64,000 bases of DNA. Source: Halapricum salinum (lineage in GTDB: Archaea > Halobacteriota > Halobacteria > Halobacteriales > Haloarculaceae). Of the stretch, positions 1 through 7,615 are shown in pieces. A program made the position numbers and the translations under genes. The DNA lies in the NCBI RefSeq assembly GCF_004799665.1, contig NZ_CP031310.1, forward strand, positions 1,604,887-1,668,886, in the 5' to 3' direction. The notes beneath the pieces were generated by a model. It did no database searches. It had not been told where the DNA came from and saw nothing but the letters and a program-made list of their open reading frames with translations. Positions within the stretch are counted from its first letter, which is position 1. Each line of letters opens with the position of its first letter.

Positions 1-3000
1 CGGCAATGGAACAGCCGACGGTCGCCGGAGTCGGTGGTTCGATCCCCGATCCGCTCGCGTCTTGGGCGGGGGACAACGGCAGCCAAAGGAGCTGGTGACG
101 GCTTCGACTCCGGTACTGAATCCCTCCATCGATTCAGAGCGGACGCCGATCGGTCCCCGAGACCGACCACGGTCGACCGAGGGGGTTCGGCTGCCCAGGA
201 GCGATACCGAGAGCTGCCCGGGGCAGCGCGGCCACCACCGCACACGACCGATCTGTCGCATCCATTCGCTCGCCCGACGACGACCGGGGCGACGCCGAGA
301 CGAGCAGGGTCCCTCCCGTCGGAGACGCACGGACGTGTCGGTCCGGGGACGAACGCACGTGCGAGCGCGCCCCCGACGAGAGGTGGGACGCGGGCCGATC
401 TGTCGGCAGTCGGGGGCTCCATGGCGAGCGACCGTGCTGGACGACGCCAGCCTGACGACAGCGGCCTGTCCGTCCCCCGCTGGGACGGTGCTGCTCGGCT
501 AGGGGTCGTCTCTCGTCGCCAGCAGCGCTCCCAGCAGCCCGTGTCGAGAGTGCCGGTGAGTGGTCGCCCATCGGCGCATTCGATCGACGTGTCCGACTCG
601 GGAAGTCGCGCTGACGTGACGCACGCGCTCGAAGCTGTCGGCCAGCGTCCGATCGGAGCGATTCCCGCTTTCGGAGCGGTCCGCGACGCACCGCCGCGGT
701 TCGAAGAGCGCCCAGTCTCACGGCAGCGATCGGGCGTCGAGACGACCAGGGCGGCCGTCGACCGTCCGATGCCAGCCGTTTCAGGGACGAGTTCCGGGCC
801 GGGATCGCCGCGGGTGCGCTCGACACGGTCTGAAGTCTCCGCTGGAGCGTCACGGGGACTCTTGCGGGAGCAGTCCGGCTCGGTGTGGTCGTCACGGCCA
901 GTCCACACCGCCCCGGCACGGGCAGACGTCTACAGGGGTACGTCGACGTCGCGACGAGAGTCACGCCCGTTCGATACGGTCGGACCGCCGACGTCGGACC
1001 GGTCCGAACAGAGGTCGTCAGAATCCGACGCTGGGCATCCCTTCACGGACCACAGCGTCGAGACGATCGCTCAGGACCCTCGAGCGAGGCGCCTCGTCCG
1101 GCAGACGGCGTATTCCGGAATGAAAGCGCCACTGTCGCCGAATACTGTCCACGCCGGTCCCGAGATATCGAAGTCGGGTCGCGCTGGAGTGGGATCCTTC
1201 AGTCCCGCTCGCCCCGTGGTCGCTCGACGTCTCGGTTCGAACGCGATCTCGCGTCGGTCGGTCCTCGGAGCGTCGACGCCGGACCGTTACTCGAGGGGGG
1301 CTGCCGGTCGCCGACGGCCGACACTGCAGCCACTCGCCCGTCCGGCGTCTGACGATGTCCCTGCACATACGCAGTCACTTTCAGCGCCCGCGTCGTTCGA
1401 ATTCGATCACACGGGTATAGTCCCTGTCGCACACGCTACCTCGCCCACCGGGATCGGTCTATCCGCCGCAGACGGGCCGACTGCTGGCGACCAGATCTCG
1501 ACGCCGCTGGCGAGGTCGCCACTGACGTCGTCTTCTCGTTCGGCCTCTCGCTCTCGCGTGGTGTCGTCTCGCTCGCCTGATCAGGGGGCGGCCGATGTGT
1601 CACCGAGTGTTCCCCAGACGGCGTCGGACCGGCCGTCGCCTCAGTCGCCTCGATTCTCGGGGGTCACGACGGAGCGCGCTGTCCAGACACGTGCCTCCGC
1701 CACTCGGACGGTGGTCGACTGGTCGTCCGATCCGGCCGATCGCGTCGGGAAGTCTCCTGCACCCGGGTCGCCCAACCTGTCCGTGAGTCACCGTCCTGTC
1801 TCGCCTGGCGCGTCGCCGCTGGTTCCCGAGCGGTCCGATCGGGTCTCGCACCGGAGCTTCTGTCGCTCTTCGGGGGCCCCCGCGGTCGATTCGCTGACAG
1901 GCGATCCCGCAGCCGGGAGTGGGTCTCTGCTGGCTGGTTCAGTCTCTCCCTCGGCACCCTTCGACGCTCGAGCCGCTGGTGAGGCACCGTCCACTACCGG
2001 TCGCTCTCGGGTCGTCCGGGGTCGTCCACTCACGGGGCCGTCGGGAGTGTCGAACGCCACCTCCCCCGAGACGGTTGGCCCGTCCCAGTCGTGGGGGGGA
2101 GCTGACGGGTCTGCCAGACCCGATCCCGCTGTGGGGAGCGTGGCGATCACTGCTCGTTCACAGGCCAGTGGCCGGGTGCGGACCACAGGCGGTCGCACGC
2201 GTTCGATTTCACGGACAGCACTCGACCAGCGGACTGCAGGCGCGGACTCGACTCCCGTCGTTCCGTCGCATCGGGTTTCGGGTCCGGAATCGTCGGGGCG
2301 GCTGGCTACACCGCCCGATCCGAGGTCGCCAGCGCGCGGTGGCGTTCGGTCCCCTGTACGGGCACACGATCGGCGCCGGACCCTCGTCGATGTCACGGAC
2401 ACAGTCGCTCAGTCTCGATCGTCCGCCGTCCCGAATCGATCGATGGAGCGTCGGCTTCCTCGGCGCGTGGAGTCGGGCACGCAGCGCACGTCCGCGTCGG
2501 CTCGCTCGACCACTCGGCGTCGGTGGCGGCTCCCGTCGCCGTCTACGCGAGGCGAGTCTGTGATGGGTCGTCGATCTGTGCCGCAACTGGGTCACGGAAT
2601 GGCCGCCTCGCGGTCCGGGGCGACGATCGAACCTTCGCTCGCTCCGAGGAACTCGACGTCGCTGACCCATCGACGGCGCACCGACACGACGGGGTCGGCG
2701 ACGGAATGCTCCGGGCCCGCTGGGTCGTTCAGACCGTCGTGGACAGACGTCGACGGGGCCGCGTCCCTGGAGCGGTCACACAGGCGTCGGTCGCTCTTCG
2801 GGCCCGCAGGAGCCGTAGTTCCTCGAACCCAGCGTAGCACGCGCCCGCTCGGTGTTTCCCACTACTCGGGTACTGGCGACTCTCGTCAGGCCACCGGAAC
2901 GGCCGCGTCGTGGTTGTCTCGTTCGGAGACGGAGCCCTCGATAGGCGCCGAACAACGATCGATCGGCACGACGGCGGCGCAAGTGGTGTCGGAAGATGGT

Positions 3001-4488
3001 CGACCCTCGACGCCGCGACTCGACCGCGTCCGGTCGCCAGCGGTCGACTCCGAGAACCCCAGCTGGGGGCCAGCCGGCGATTCGGGAACCGCAGCCGTTC
3101 ACGCAGGGGACTCGAGGTCGGCGTGGGATTCCAGAGCCGACGCGCGACGGGTTGGCAGCGCGACCACTGACGCAGGGCCGGGGGTTGGCCGACGGTCGCA
3201 GACTGCGGTGTTCACCAGACGGCCGGGCGAAGGAGCAGTCGAACGGACCACTCGGCGCTCGCCGTTTGAATCCGTCGGGACGCCCACTCGCCATCCCGCC
3301 TCGGCCAAGACGTCCGTTCGGGACGTTGCTACTCGACCGATTTCGGGCGGTTCGGCTCGTCGTCAGCCCGTCGAGTCCTCGGATGAGACGATGGCGGTCG
3401 ACGAACCCCGCCCCGTCGCTGCTGGAAGTCGTGCAGCGGACCGCAGACGGTCGACGCTGTCTCTCTCGTCTGACTTCGGGACGGTCGCGTCTTCCCTGTC
3501 GGTGGCGCGTCTCTCGAAGACAGTATCGTCGGGCCCGACCACCAGAAAGGGGTCGACCACTGACCCTACCGATAGCGTCGAATCTCGAACTGCCTCGGAT
3601 CTGTTGTCGAACGATTCCAGACCGACGTTGTCGGTCGCGTCTGCCCGCACGCTCGGTCGCTCGGATGGGATACCGAACGGTCGCCCCGGGACACAGGGGA
3701 GCGATTCCGATCAGGCCATCTCGCCTCTGTCGAGCGCCAGTGTTGGGGTCGGCGAGATGCCCGGTCGCCCCCTCGCAGCCGCCGAATCGACCACACAGCC
3801 AGTCCAGTCGACGTTCACCGCTCGTCGTGCCCGTGACGTTCGGGCGATGGCCGCTGCCGACCGCCGAACCGACGCAGTTTCCAATACTATAAATAGAAAA
3901 ACCAATAATAGTAGTTTGAGAGTAGAAAAACGAGAGACGATGGATGCGAACGTGGCGACGCCGTCGCTGACCTATCATCGGGACGTGACGACGGGGGTGG
4001 AGCCGGCTGATTCGGCTGCCGGGTCGGTGGGTCAGGCTGGGAGCCAGCGATCGTCGTCGCGCCACCGGTCGGGCGGAACCGGCGCTGCGGGTTCGCGCAC
4101 TGGCCGTTCGTCTGCCAGTTCTCGTGCCGGGCGGAATGGCGGTCGGCACGCAGGCGGCGCCGATCAGGATCCTGGGTCTGCTGGACCGGCGTCTTCGGAC
4201 GGTCGGCGAGATAGTTCGCGCCCGTCACCGACGCCGTTCGACGAGTCGCGTGCGCTGGAGTCGACGAAGCCGATCGATCCGGCCGAGTCGTCGTCTGTCG
4301 ATCGGCGGACCGACGACCGGCATGGTCGCCAGGAGCATCGGCGAGACCACGATGTCGGTGGGGCAGTCTCGCTGCCGAACGAGCCGGGGGCGCTGTCGAT
4401 GGACGCGGACGTCGATCGGGTAGTAGACGTACTGTATCGGCGACTCGAACGCAAGTTTCGGATCGAACGACAACGGAAGGGGTTGTAA
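1..4488 (+). CDS. Giant Arg/Ser-rich low-complexity protein at head of CIS locus (5' partial)
   Basis: The frame is open from base 1, so the gene probably begins left of the window; the first possible start inside it is GTG at 34, giving 1484 residues. The protein is built almost entirely of Arg, Ser, Thr, Pro, Gly, Ala, Asp and Val. Its first 100 residues have 15 Arg and 1 Lys against 10 Asp/Glu, which is unusual in an acidic haloarchaeal proteome. No fold, signal peptide, membrane segment or HExxH motif is visible. Only the last 26 residues look ordered: a charged helix beginning DVDRVVDVLYRRLERKFRIE. The stop touches the ATG of the LysM hub gene. A 1480-codon stop-free frame at this GC content argues for real coding. 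Tape-measure, cargo or lumen-filling roles are guesses. A shorter 182-residue protein could also start at ATG 3940 behind a promoter-like island. Confidence 0.7.
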   Translation, partial: RQWNSRRSPESVVRSPIRSRLGRGTTAAKGAGDGFDSGTESLHRFRADADRSPRPTTVDRGGSAAQERYRELPGAARPPPHTTDLSHPFARPTTTGATPRRAGSLPSETHGRVGPGTNARASAPPTRGGTRADLSAVGGSMASDRAGRRQPDDSGLSVPRWDGAARLGVVSRRQQRSQQPVSRVPVSGRPSAHSIDVSDSGSRADVTHALEAVGQRPIGAIPAFGAVRDAPPRFEERPVSRQRSGVETTRAAVDRPMPAVSGTSSGPGSPRVRSTRSEVSAGASRGLLREQSGSVWSSRPVHTAPARADVYRGTSTSRRESRPFDTVGPPTSDRSEQRSSESDAGHPFTDHSVETIAQDPRARRLVRQTAYSGMKAPLSPNTVHAGPEISKSGRAGVGSFSPARPVVARRLGSNAISRRSVLGASTPDRYSRGAAGRRRPTLQPLARPASDDVPAHTQSLSAPASFEFDHTGIVPVAHATSPTGIGLSAADGPTAGDQISTPLARSPLTSSSRSASRSRVVSSRSPDQGAADVSPSVPQTASDRPSPQSPRFSGVTTERAVQTRASATRTVVDWSSDPADRVGKSPAPGSPNLSVSHRPVSPGASPLVPERSDRVSHRSFCRSSGAPAVDSLTGDPAAGSGSLLAGSVSPSAPFDARAAGEAPSTTGRSRVVRGRPLTGPSGVSNATSPETVGPSQSWGGADGSARPDPAVGSVAITARSQASGRVRTTGGRTRSISRTALDQRTAGADSTPVVPSHRVSGPESSGRLATPPDPRSPARGGVRSPVRAHDRRRTLVDVTDTVAQSRSSAVPNRSMERRLPRRVESGTQRTSASARSTTRRRWRLPSPSTRGESVMGRRSVPQLGHGMAASRSGATIEPSLAPRNSTSLTHRRRTDTTGSATECSGPAGSFRPSWTDVDGAASLERSHRRRSLFGPAGAVVPRTQRSTRPLGVSHYSGTGDSRQATGTAASWLSRSETEPSIGAEQRSIGTTAAQVVSEDGRPSTPRLDRVRSPAVDSENPSWGPAGDSGTAAVHAGDSRSAWDSRADARRVGSATTDAGPGVGRRSQTAVFTRRPGEGAVERTTRRSPFESVGTPTRHPASAKTSVRDVATRPISGGSARRQPVESSDETMAVDEPRPVAAGSRAADRRRSTLSLSSDFGTVASSLSVARLSKTVSSGPTTRKGSTTDPTDSVESRTASDLLSNDSRPTLSVASARTLGRSDGIPNGRPGTQGSDSDQAISPLSSASVGVGEMPGRPLAAAESTTQPVQSTFTARRARDVRAMAAADRRTDAVSNTINRKTNNSSLRVEKRETMDANVATPSLTYHRDVTTGVEPADSAAGSVGQAGSQRSSSRHRSGGTGAAGSRTGRSSASSRAGRNGGRHAGGADQDPGSAGPASSDGRRDSSRPSPTPFDESRALESTKPIDPAESSSVDRRTDDRHGRQEHRRDHDVGGAVSLPNEPGALSMDADVDRVVDVLYRRLERKFRIERQRKGL
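3887..3895 (+). promoter_or_regulatory. TATA-like element inside the giant ORF
   Basis: CTATAAATA lies in an AT-rich island (about 3881-3930) that interrupts otherwise GC-rich coding sequence. A start near 3918 would leave a short leader ending in GAGAG just before an in-frame ATG at 3940. It could drive a short form of the C-terminal 182 residues plus the hub genes. It is predicted from base composition and spacing only. Confidence 0.4.
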
Positions 4489-5154
4489 ATGGGTACGAGT
4501 GGCAAACTGGAGAAAGCACAGATCACGATCCTCAACGGCAAGCAAAGCGGCGAGAGCATCGACTGCAAGTTCAATCCCTCGGAGTACACGATGGAGAAGA
4601 GCGTCAACTACGGCGAGCTCAAAGCGACCGGATCGGGGGCGTCGATCATGCAGTTCGTCGACGGCAACGCCGAGACGCTCACGATGGAGCTGTTTTTCGA
4701 TACTTCGGATGCAACTGGGCCCAACGGCTCGGGCGAGGTCGACGTCCGCAAGCGCTACGTGAACACGATCGACACCCTGCTGAAGGTCGACGGGGAGTTG
4801 CACGCGCCGCCAGTCTGTCGGTTCGTCTGGGGCGACGGGATCGACTTCACGGCGCTGGTCGAGCGTGCGAGCAAGCGCTTCACGAAGTTCCTCCCCAGCG
4901 GCGTCCCGATCCGGGCGCGCGTGAACGTGACGTTCAAGGAGTACAAGACGGCCGACTACCACAAGTCGGAGGTCTCGCCCGAATCGACCGACAAGACGAA
5001 GGTCTGGACGGTCACCGAGGGGGACACGCTGTGGTTGATCGCCGACGAGGAGTACGGCGACCCCAGTTACTGGCGGACGATCGCGAACACGAACGACATC
5101 GCCGATCCTCGTGGGGTGGAGGCCGGCGAGAAACTCGAACTCCCACCGCTATAG
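4489..5154 (+). CDS. LysM-domain CIS baseplate hub/tube-connector protein (Afp7/Pvc7-like)
   Basis: This 221-aa protein has an N-terminal beta domain typical of CIS tube-to-hub adaptors (motifs CKFNPSEYTMEKSVNYGE and TLTMELFFDTSD). It ends in a LysM module at about residues 165-220 (VTEGDTLWLIADEEYGD, then GEKLELPPL). In Afp/PVC particles and T4 (gp53) such proteins link tube, hub and baseplate wedges; here LysM is a protein-binding module. It starts at the base after the preceding stop, and its own stop abuts the next ATG, so translation is probably coupled. Its place just before the hub and spike genes matches eCIS gene order. Confidence 0.9.
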   Translation: MGTSGKLEKAQITILNGKQSGESIDCKFNPSEYTMEKSVNYGELKATGSGASIMQFVDGNAETLTMELFFDTSDATGPNGSGEVDVRKRYVNTIDTLLKVDGELHAPPVCRFVWGDGIDFTALVERASKRFTKFLPSGVPIRARVNVTFKEYKTADYHKSEVSPESTDKTKVWTVTEGDTLWLIADEEYGDPSYWRTIANTNDIADPRGVEAGEKLELPPL

Positions 5155-6174
5155 ATGTCGAGCTACCAGCCCCGCTACTCCCCGCGATTCAAGGTCGTCG
5201 TCGGCGGCACGAAGTTCCAGGAGCCCGGCGGCCGGATCGCCGATCTGGTCGTCGAGACGACCCTGGATGGAGCCGATCGCTTTTCGTTCACGTTGAACTA
5301 TCCCTTCGACGAGGAACTGGGAACGTTCAGCGGACTCTCGTGGGGCGACTTCGAGATCGGGACCGATATCGAGATCTCGATGGGATACGGCGGCGACGGG
5401 ACGCTCACAGATCTCCTGGTCGGGAAGATCGACGCCATCGAAGCGGGCTTTACGACCGATCAGGGGCCGACCGTCACGGTGAGCGGATTCGGGTTGTTGC
5501 GGGAGTTGATGCAGGGGACCAGTTCCGATTCCTGGGAGGAGAAGAAGCTAAGCAAAGTCGTCGAGGACGTCCTCGGATCCTATTCGTTCTCGACGGTGGA
5601 CGTCGGGCGGGCGCGACTCAAGCGCGCGAAGTTGATCCAGGACAACCAGAGCGACTACCGGTTTCTGGAGGAGCTCGCTCGCACGTACGGCTTCGAGTTC
5701 TACGCCGAGCGAGATACTGTCCACTTTCTCCCGCGGGACGACCGTGGCGGGGACAGCGAACCAGTCGCCGAACTATGGTACGGCGAGGCCTTGCACGACT
5801 TTCACGCCGAGATCCGCCAGGCCAAACCGACCCACAAAGTCGAGGTCCGCTCGTGGAACGTCCAGAAAAAGAAAGAGATCGTCGCCACGGCGGGCTCGTC
5901 GAACGCCGATTACAAGGAGGTATTTAGAGTGCCAGTCATGTCACGAAACGAGGCGAAACGAATCGCACAGCAGAAGCTGAACCAGTTTTCCGACGGTGTC
6001 GTCACCGGCCACGGTGAAGCCGACGGGACGCCCGAGATCAGGGCAGGAAAGACCATCACACTCGAAGAGATGGGCGAGAAGTTCTCGAAAAAATACTACG
6101 TCACACAGGCGACCCACCGAATGGGTGCGGCGGGCTATCGGACCACCTTCGAGGCGACGGAGGTGTCCCCGTGA
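5155..6174 (+). CDS. CIS hub protein, phage late control D / gp27-like (N-terminal half of VgrG)
   Basis: This 339-aa protein belongs to the gpD/gp27 family: an early beta-barrel region (FKVVVGGTKFQEPGGRIADL), a second barrel with GYGGDGTLTDLLVGKIDAIE, and a C-terminal part with the typical NEAKRIAQQKLNQ segment. In contractile tails a trimer of this protein closes the tube base and holds the spike. In VgrG or Pvc8 it is fused to the spike, but here the spike is a separate gene overlapping its end by 4 bases, so the spike is of the split, phage-like type. It starts directly after the LysM stop. Confidence 0.9.
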   Translation: MSSYQPRYSPRFKVVVGGTKFQEPGGRIADLVVETTLDGADRFSFTLNYPFDEELGTFSGLSWGDFEIGTDIEISMGYGGDGTLTDLLVGKIDAIEAGFTTDQGPTVTVSGFGLLRELMQGTSSDSWEEKKLSKVVEDVLGSYSFSTVDVGRARLKRAKLIQDNQSDYRFLEELARTYGFEFYAERDTVHFLPRDDRGGDSEPVAELWYGEALHDFHAEIRQAKPTHKVEVRSWNVQKKKEIVATAGSSNADYKEVFRVPVMSRNEAKRIAQQKLNQFSDGVVTGHGEADGTPEIRAGKTITLEEMGEKFSKKYYVTQATHRMGAAGYRTTFEATEVSP

Positions 6175-6905
6175 GTCACCCTGGCTTTTTCGATCAGGAT
6201 GGCGGGGATCGACTCTCGGGGGTCCGGGTCGGGGTCGTCACGAACAACGAGGACCCCAAGGACCTCGGTCGGGTGAAATTACGGTTCCCCTGGCGTGACG
6301 CCGACGACGAGAGCCACTGGGCGCGACTCGCGACGCCGATGGCCGGCAGCGAGTACGGCGCGTACTTCCTCCCGGAGGTCGACGACGAGGTGCTGGTGGC
6401 GTTCGAGGACGGAGACATCCACAAGCCGTTCGTGCTCGGGGCGCTGTGGAACGGGTCCCAGAAACCGCCCCAGAAGAACACGGAGGGCAACAACGACATC
6501 CGACAGATCGAGTCCCGCAGCGGTCACACGATCACGTTCGACGACTCCGAGGATACGCCCAACGTCGAGATCGAGACCAGCGCCGGTCACACAATCCGGC
6601 TCGACGACGAGAGCGGTGACGAGCAGATCAGCGTCGAGGGCAAGTCGGGCAAGAACACGATCACGCTCGACTCCTCGAAGGGGGAGATTTCGGTCGTCGC
6701 CGACAAGACACTCGATCTCTCGGCGAAGAACGTGAAGATCGACGGGAGCAGTGAGGTGTCGATTTCGACCAAATCCCTCGACGTGTCGGCCACCTCTAAC
6801 GCGAAGATCTCCGGTGGGAGGAATCTCAAGCTCAAGGGGCAGGCGGCGAAGTTACAGGGAAGTGGATCAGTAATTATAAAAGGAATGCCTATAAAGCTCA
6901 ATTAA
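6171..6905 (+). CDS. CIS central spike protein, gpV/gp5 type (C-terminal half of VgrG)
   Basis: The GTG start overlaps the hub stop (GTGA). The 244-aa product begins with the gp5/gpV OB-fold (GVVTNNEDPKDLGRVKLRFP, then FLPEVDDEVLVAFEDGD and FVLGALWNG, residues 15-100). A repetitive beta-helix needle follows, rich in short Ser/Lys/Val/Ile turns. A trimer of this protein would form the puncturing needle below the hub, tipped by the PAAR protein encoded next. The last 40 bases switch to AT-rich codons where promoter-like sequences occur. Confidence 0.9.
   Translation: MSHPGFFDQDGGDRLSGVRVGVVTNNEDPKDLGRVKLRFPWRDADDESHWARLATPMAGSEYGAYFLPEVDDEVLVAFEDGDIHKPFVLGALWNGSQKPPQKNTEGNNDIRQIESRSGHTITFDDSEDTPNVEIETSAGHTIRLDDESGDEQISVEGKSGKNTITLDSSKGEISVVADKTLDLSAKNVKIDGSSEVSISTKSLDVSATSNAKISGGRNLKLKGQAAKLQGSGSVIIKGMPIKLN
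6890..6895 (+). promoter_or_regulatory. TATA box overlapping the end of the spike gene
   Basis: TATAAA at 6890-6895 lies 28-33 bases before the PAAR ATG at 6923, the spacing expected for a leaderless haloarchaeal transcript. A second AT-rich run, TAATTATAAAA, lies at 6871-6881. Both are in the last codons of the spike gene, where AT-rich codons replace the usual GC-rich ones. Prediction only. Confidence 0.5.
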
Positions 6906-6922
6906 CTGAGTGGAGAAAAGAG

Positions 6923-7216
6923 ATGCCTCCAGCAGCACGTCTTGGCGACAATACGTCACACGGAACGCCGTTAGCAGGGAGTCCAGGGAGTCCGAACGTC
7001 CTCATCGGTGGGCAGCCGGCCTGGCGAGCGATGATCGACATGCATACGTGTCCACTGTCGTCGGGGCCAGTACCACACGTCGGTGGTACAGTTCTGAAAG
7101 GAAGCACGTCGGTATTGATCAACAACATGCCCGCGGCCAGGATGGGCGACAAGGTGATTGAGAGCGGGCCACCGAACACGATCGTCAAGGGGTGTCCCAC
7201 GGTTCAGATCGGGTGA
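6923..7216 (+). CDS. PAAR-domain spike tip protein
   Basis: This 97-aa protein is a complete single PAAR domain: PPAARLGDNTSHG at the start, GSPNVLIGGQPAWRA, MHTCPLSSGPVPHVGG in the middle, and GSTSVLINNMPAARMGDKV before the end. PAAR proteins sit as a cone on the spike trimer, usually with a bound metal ion; His13, His47, Cys49 and His57 are candidate ligands. No toxin extension is fused to it, so an effector would have to be loaded elsewhere. It follows the spike gene by 17 bases and may also have its own leaderless promoter. Confidence 0.92.
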   Translation: MPPAARLGDNTSHGTPLAGSPGSPNVLIGGQPAWRAMIDMHTCPLSSGPVPHVGGTVLKGSTSVLINNMPAARMGDKVIESGPPNTIVKGCPTVQIG

Positions 7217-7219
7217 ACG

Positions 7220-7615
7220 ATGGCACGTGATTTCCTGGGCGAGGGGTGGGCGTTTCCGGTGGATACCGACAGCCGTGGCGACATCGAGGTGTCGGCGGCC
7301 GAGGACGATATCCGCGAGTCGATCCGGATCATCCTCGGGACGGCGAAAGGCGAGCGCCTGATGCGCCCCGAATTCGGCTGTGACATCCACGACCACGTCT
7401 TCTCGGCGGTGACACCCGCGACGCTGAATCTCATCGAGAGCAGCGTTCGGGAGGCGCTGGTCCGCTGGGAGCCTCGGATCGACGTCGAATCGATCGACGC
7501 GGATACTGCCGAGAATCCCAACGAGGTACTGATCGAGATCGAGTATCGCGTTCGGACGACGAACAGCCTCTCGAACATGGTCTATCCGTTCTACATCACC
7601 GAAGGTGACGGATGA
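7220..7615 (+). CDS. gp25-like baseplate wedge protein (Afp9/Pvc9/GPW family)
   Basis: This 131-aa protein is of the gp25/GPW family: DDIRESIRIILGTAKGERLM, then RPEFGCDIHDHVFSAV and the hallmark WEPRIDV (the EPR motif). gp25 proteins join sheath and wedge and prime sheath assembly from the baseplate. The gene follows PAAR after 3 bases and overlaps the next gene by 4 bases (ATGA), so translation is coupled. The length is normal for the family. Confidence 0.92.
   Translation: MARDFLGEGWAFPVDTDSRGDIEVSAAEDDIRESIRIILGTAKGERLMRPEFGCDIHDHVFSAVTPATLNLIESSVREALVRWEPRIDVESIDADTAENPNEVLIEIEYRVRTTNSLSNMVYPFYITEGDG

Noticed and set aside
2776-4149. Long minus-strand frame (457 codons) opposite the giant ORF
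   Set aside because: It is a by-product of the Arg/Ser/Thr-rich codons of the plus-strand frame; it has no recognisable motif and no acidic haloarchaeal composition.
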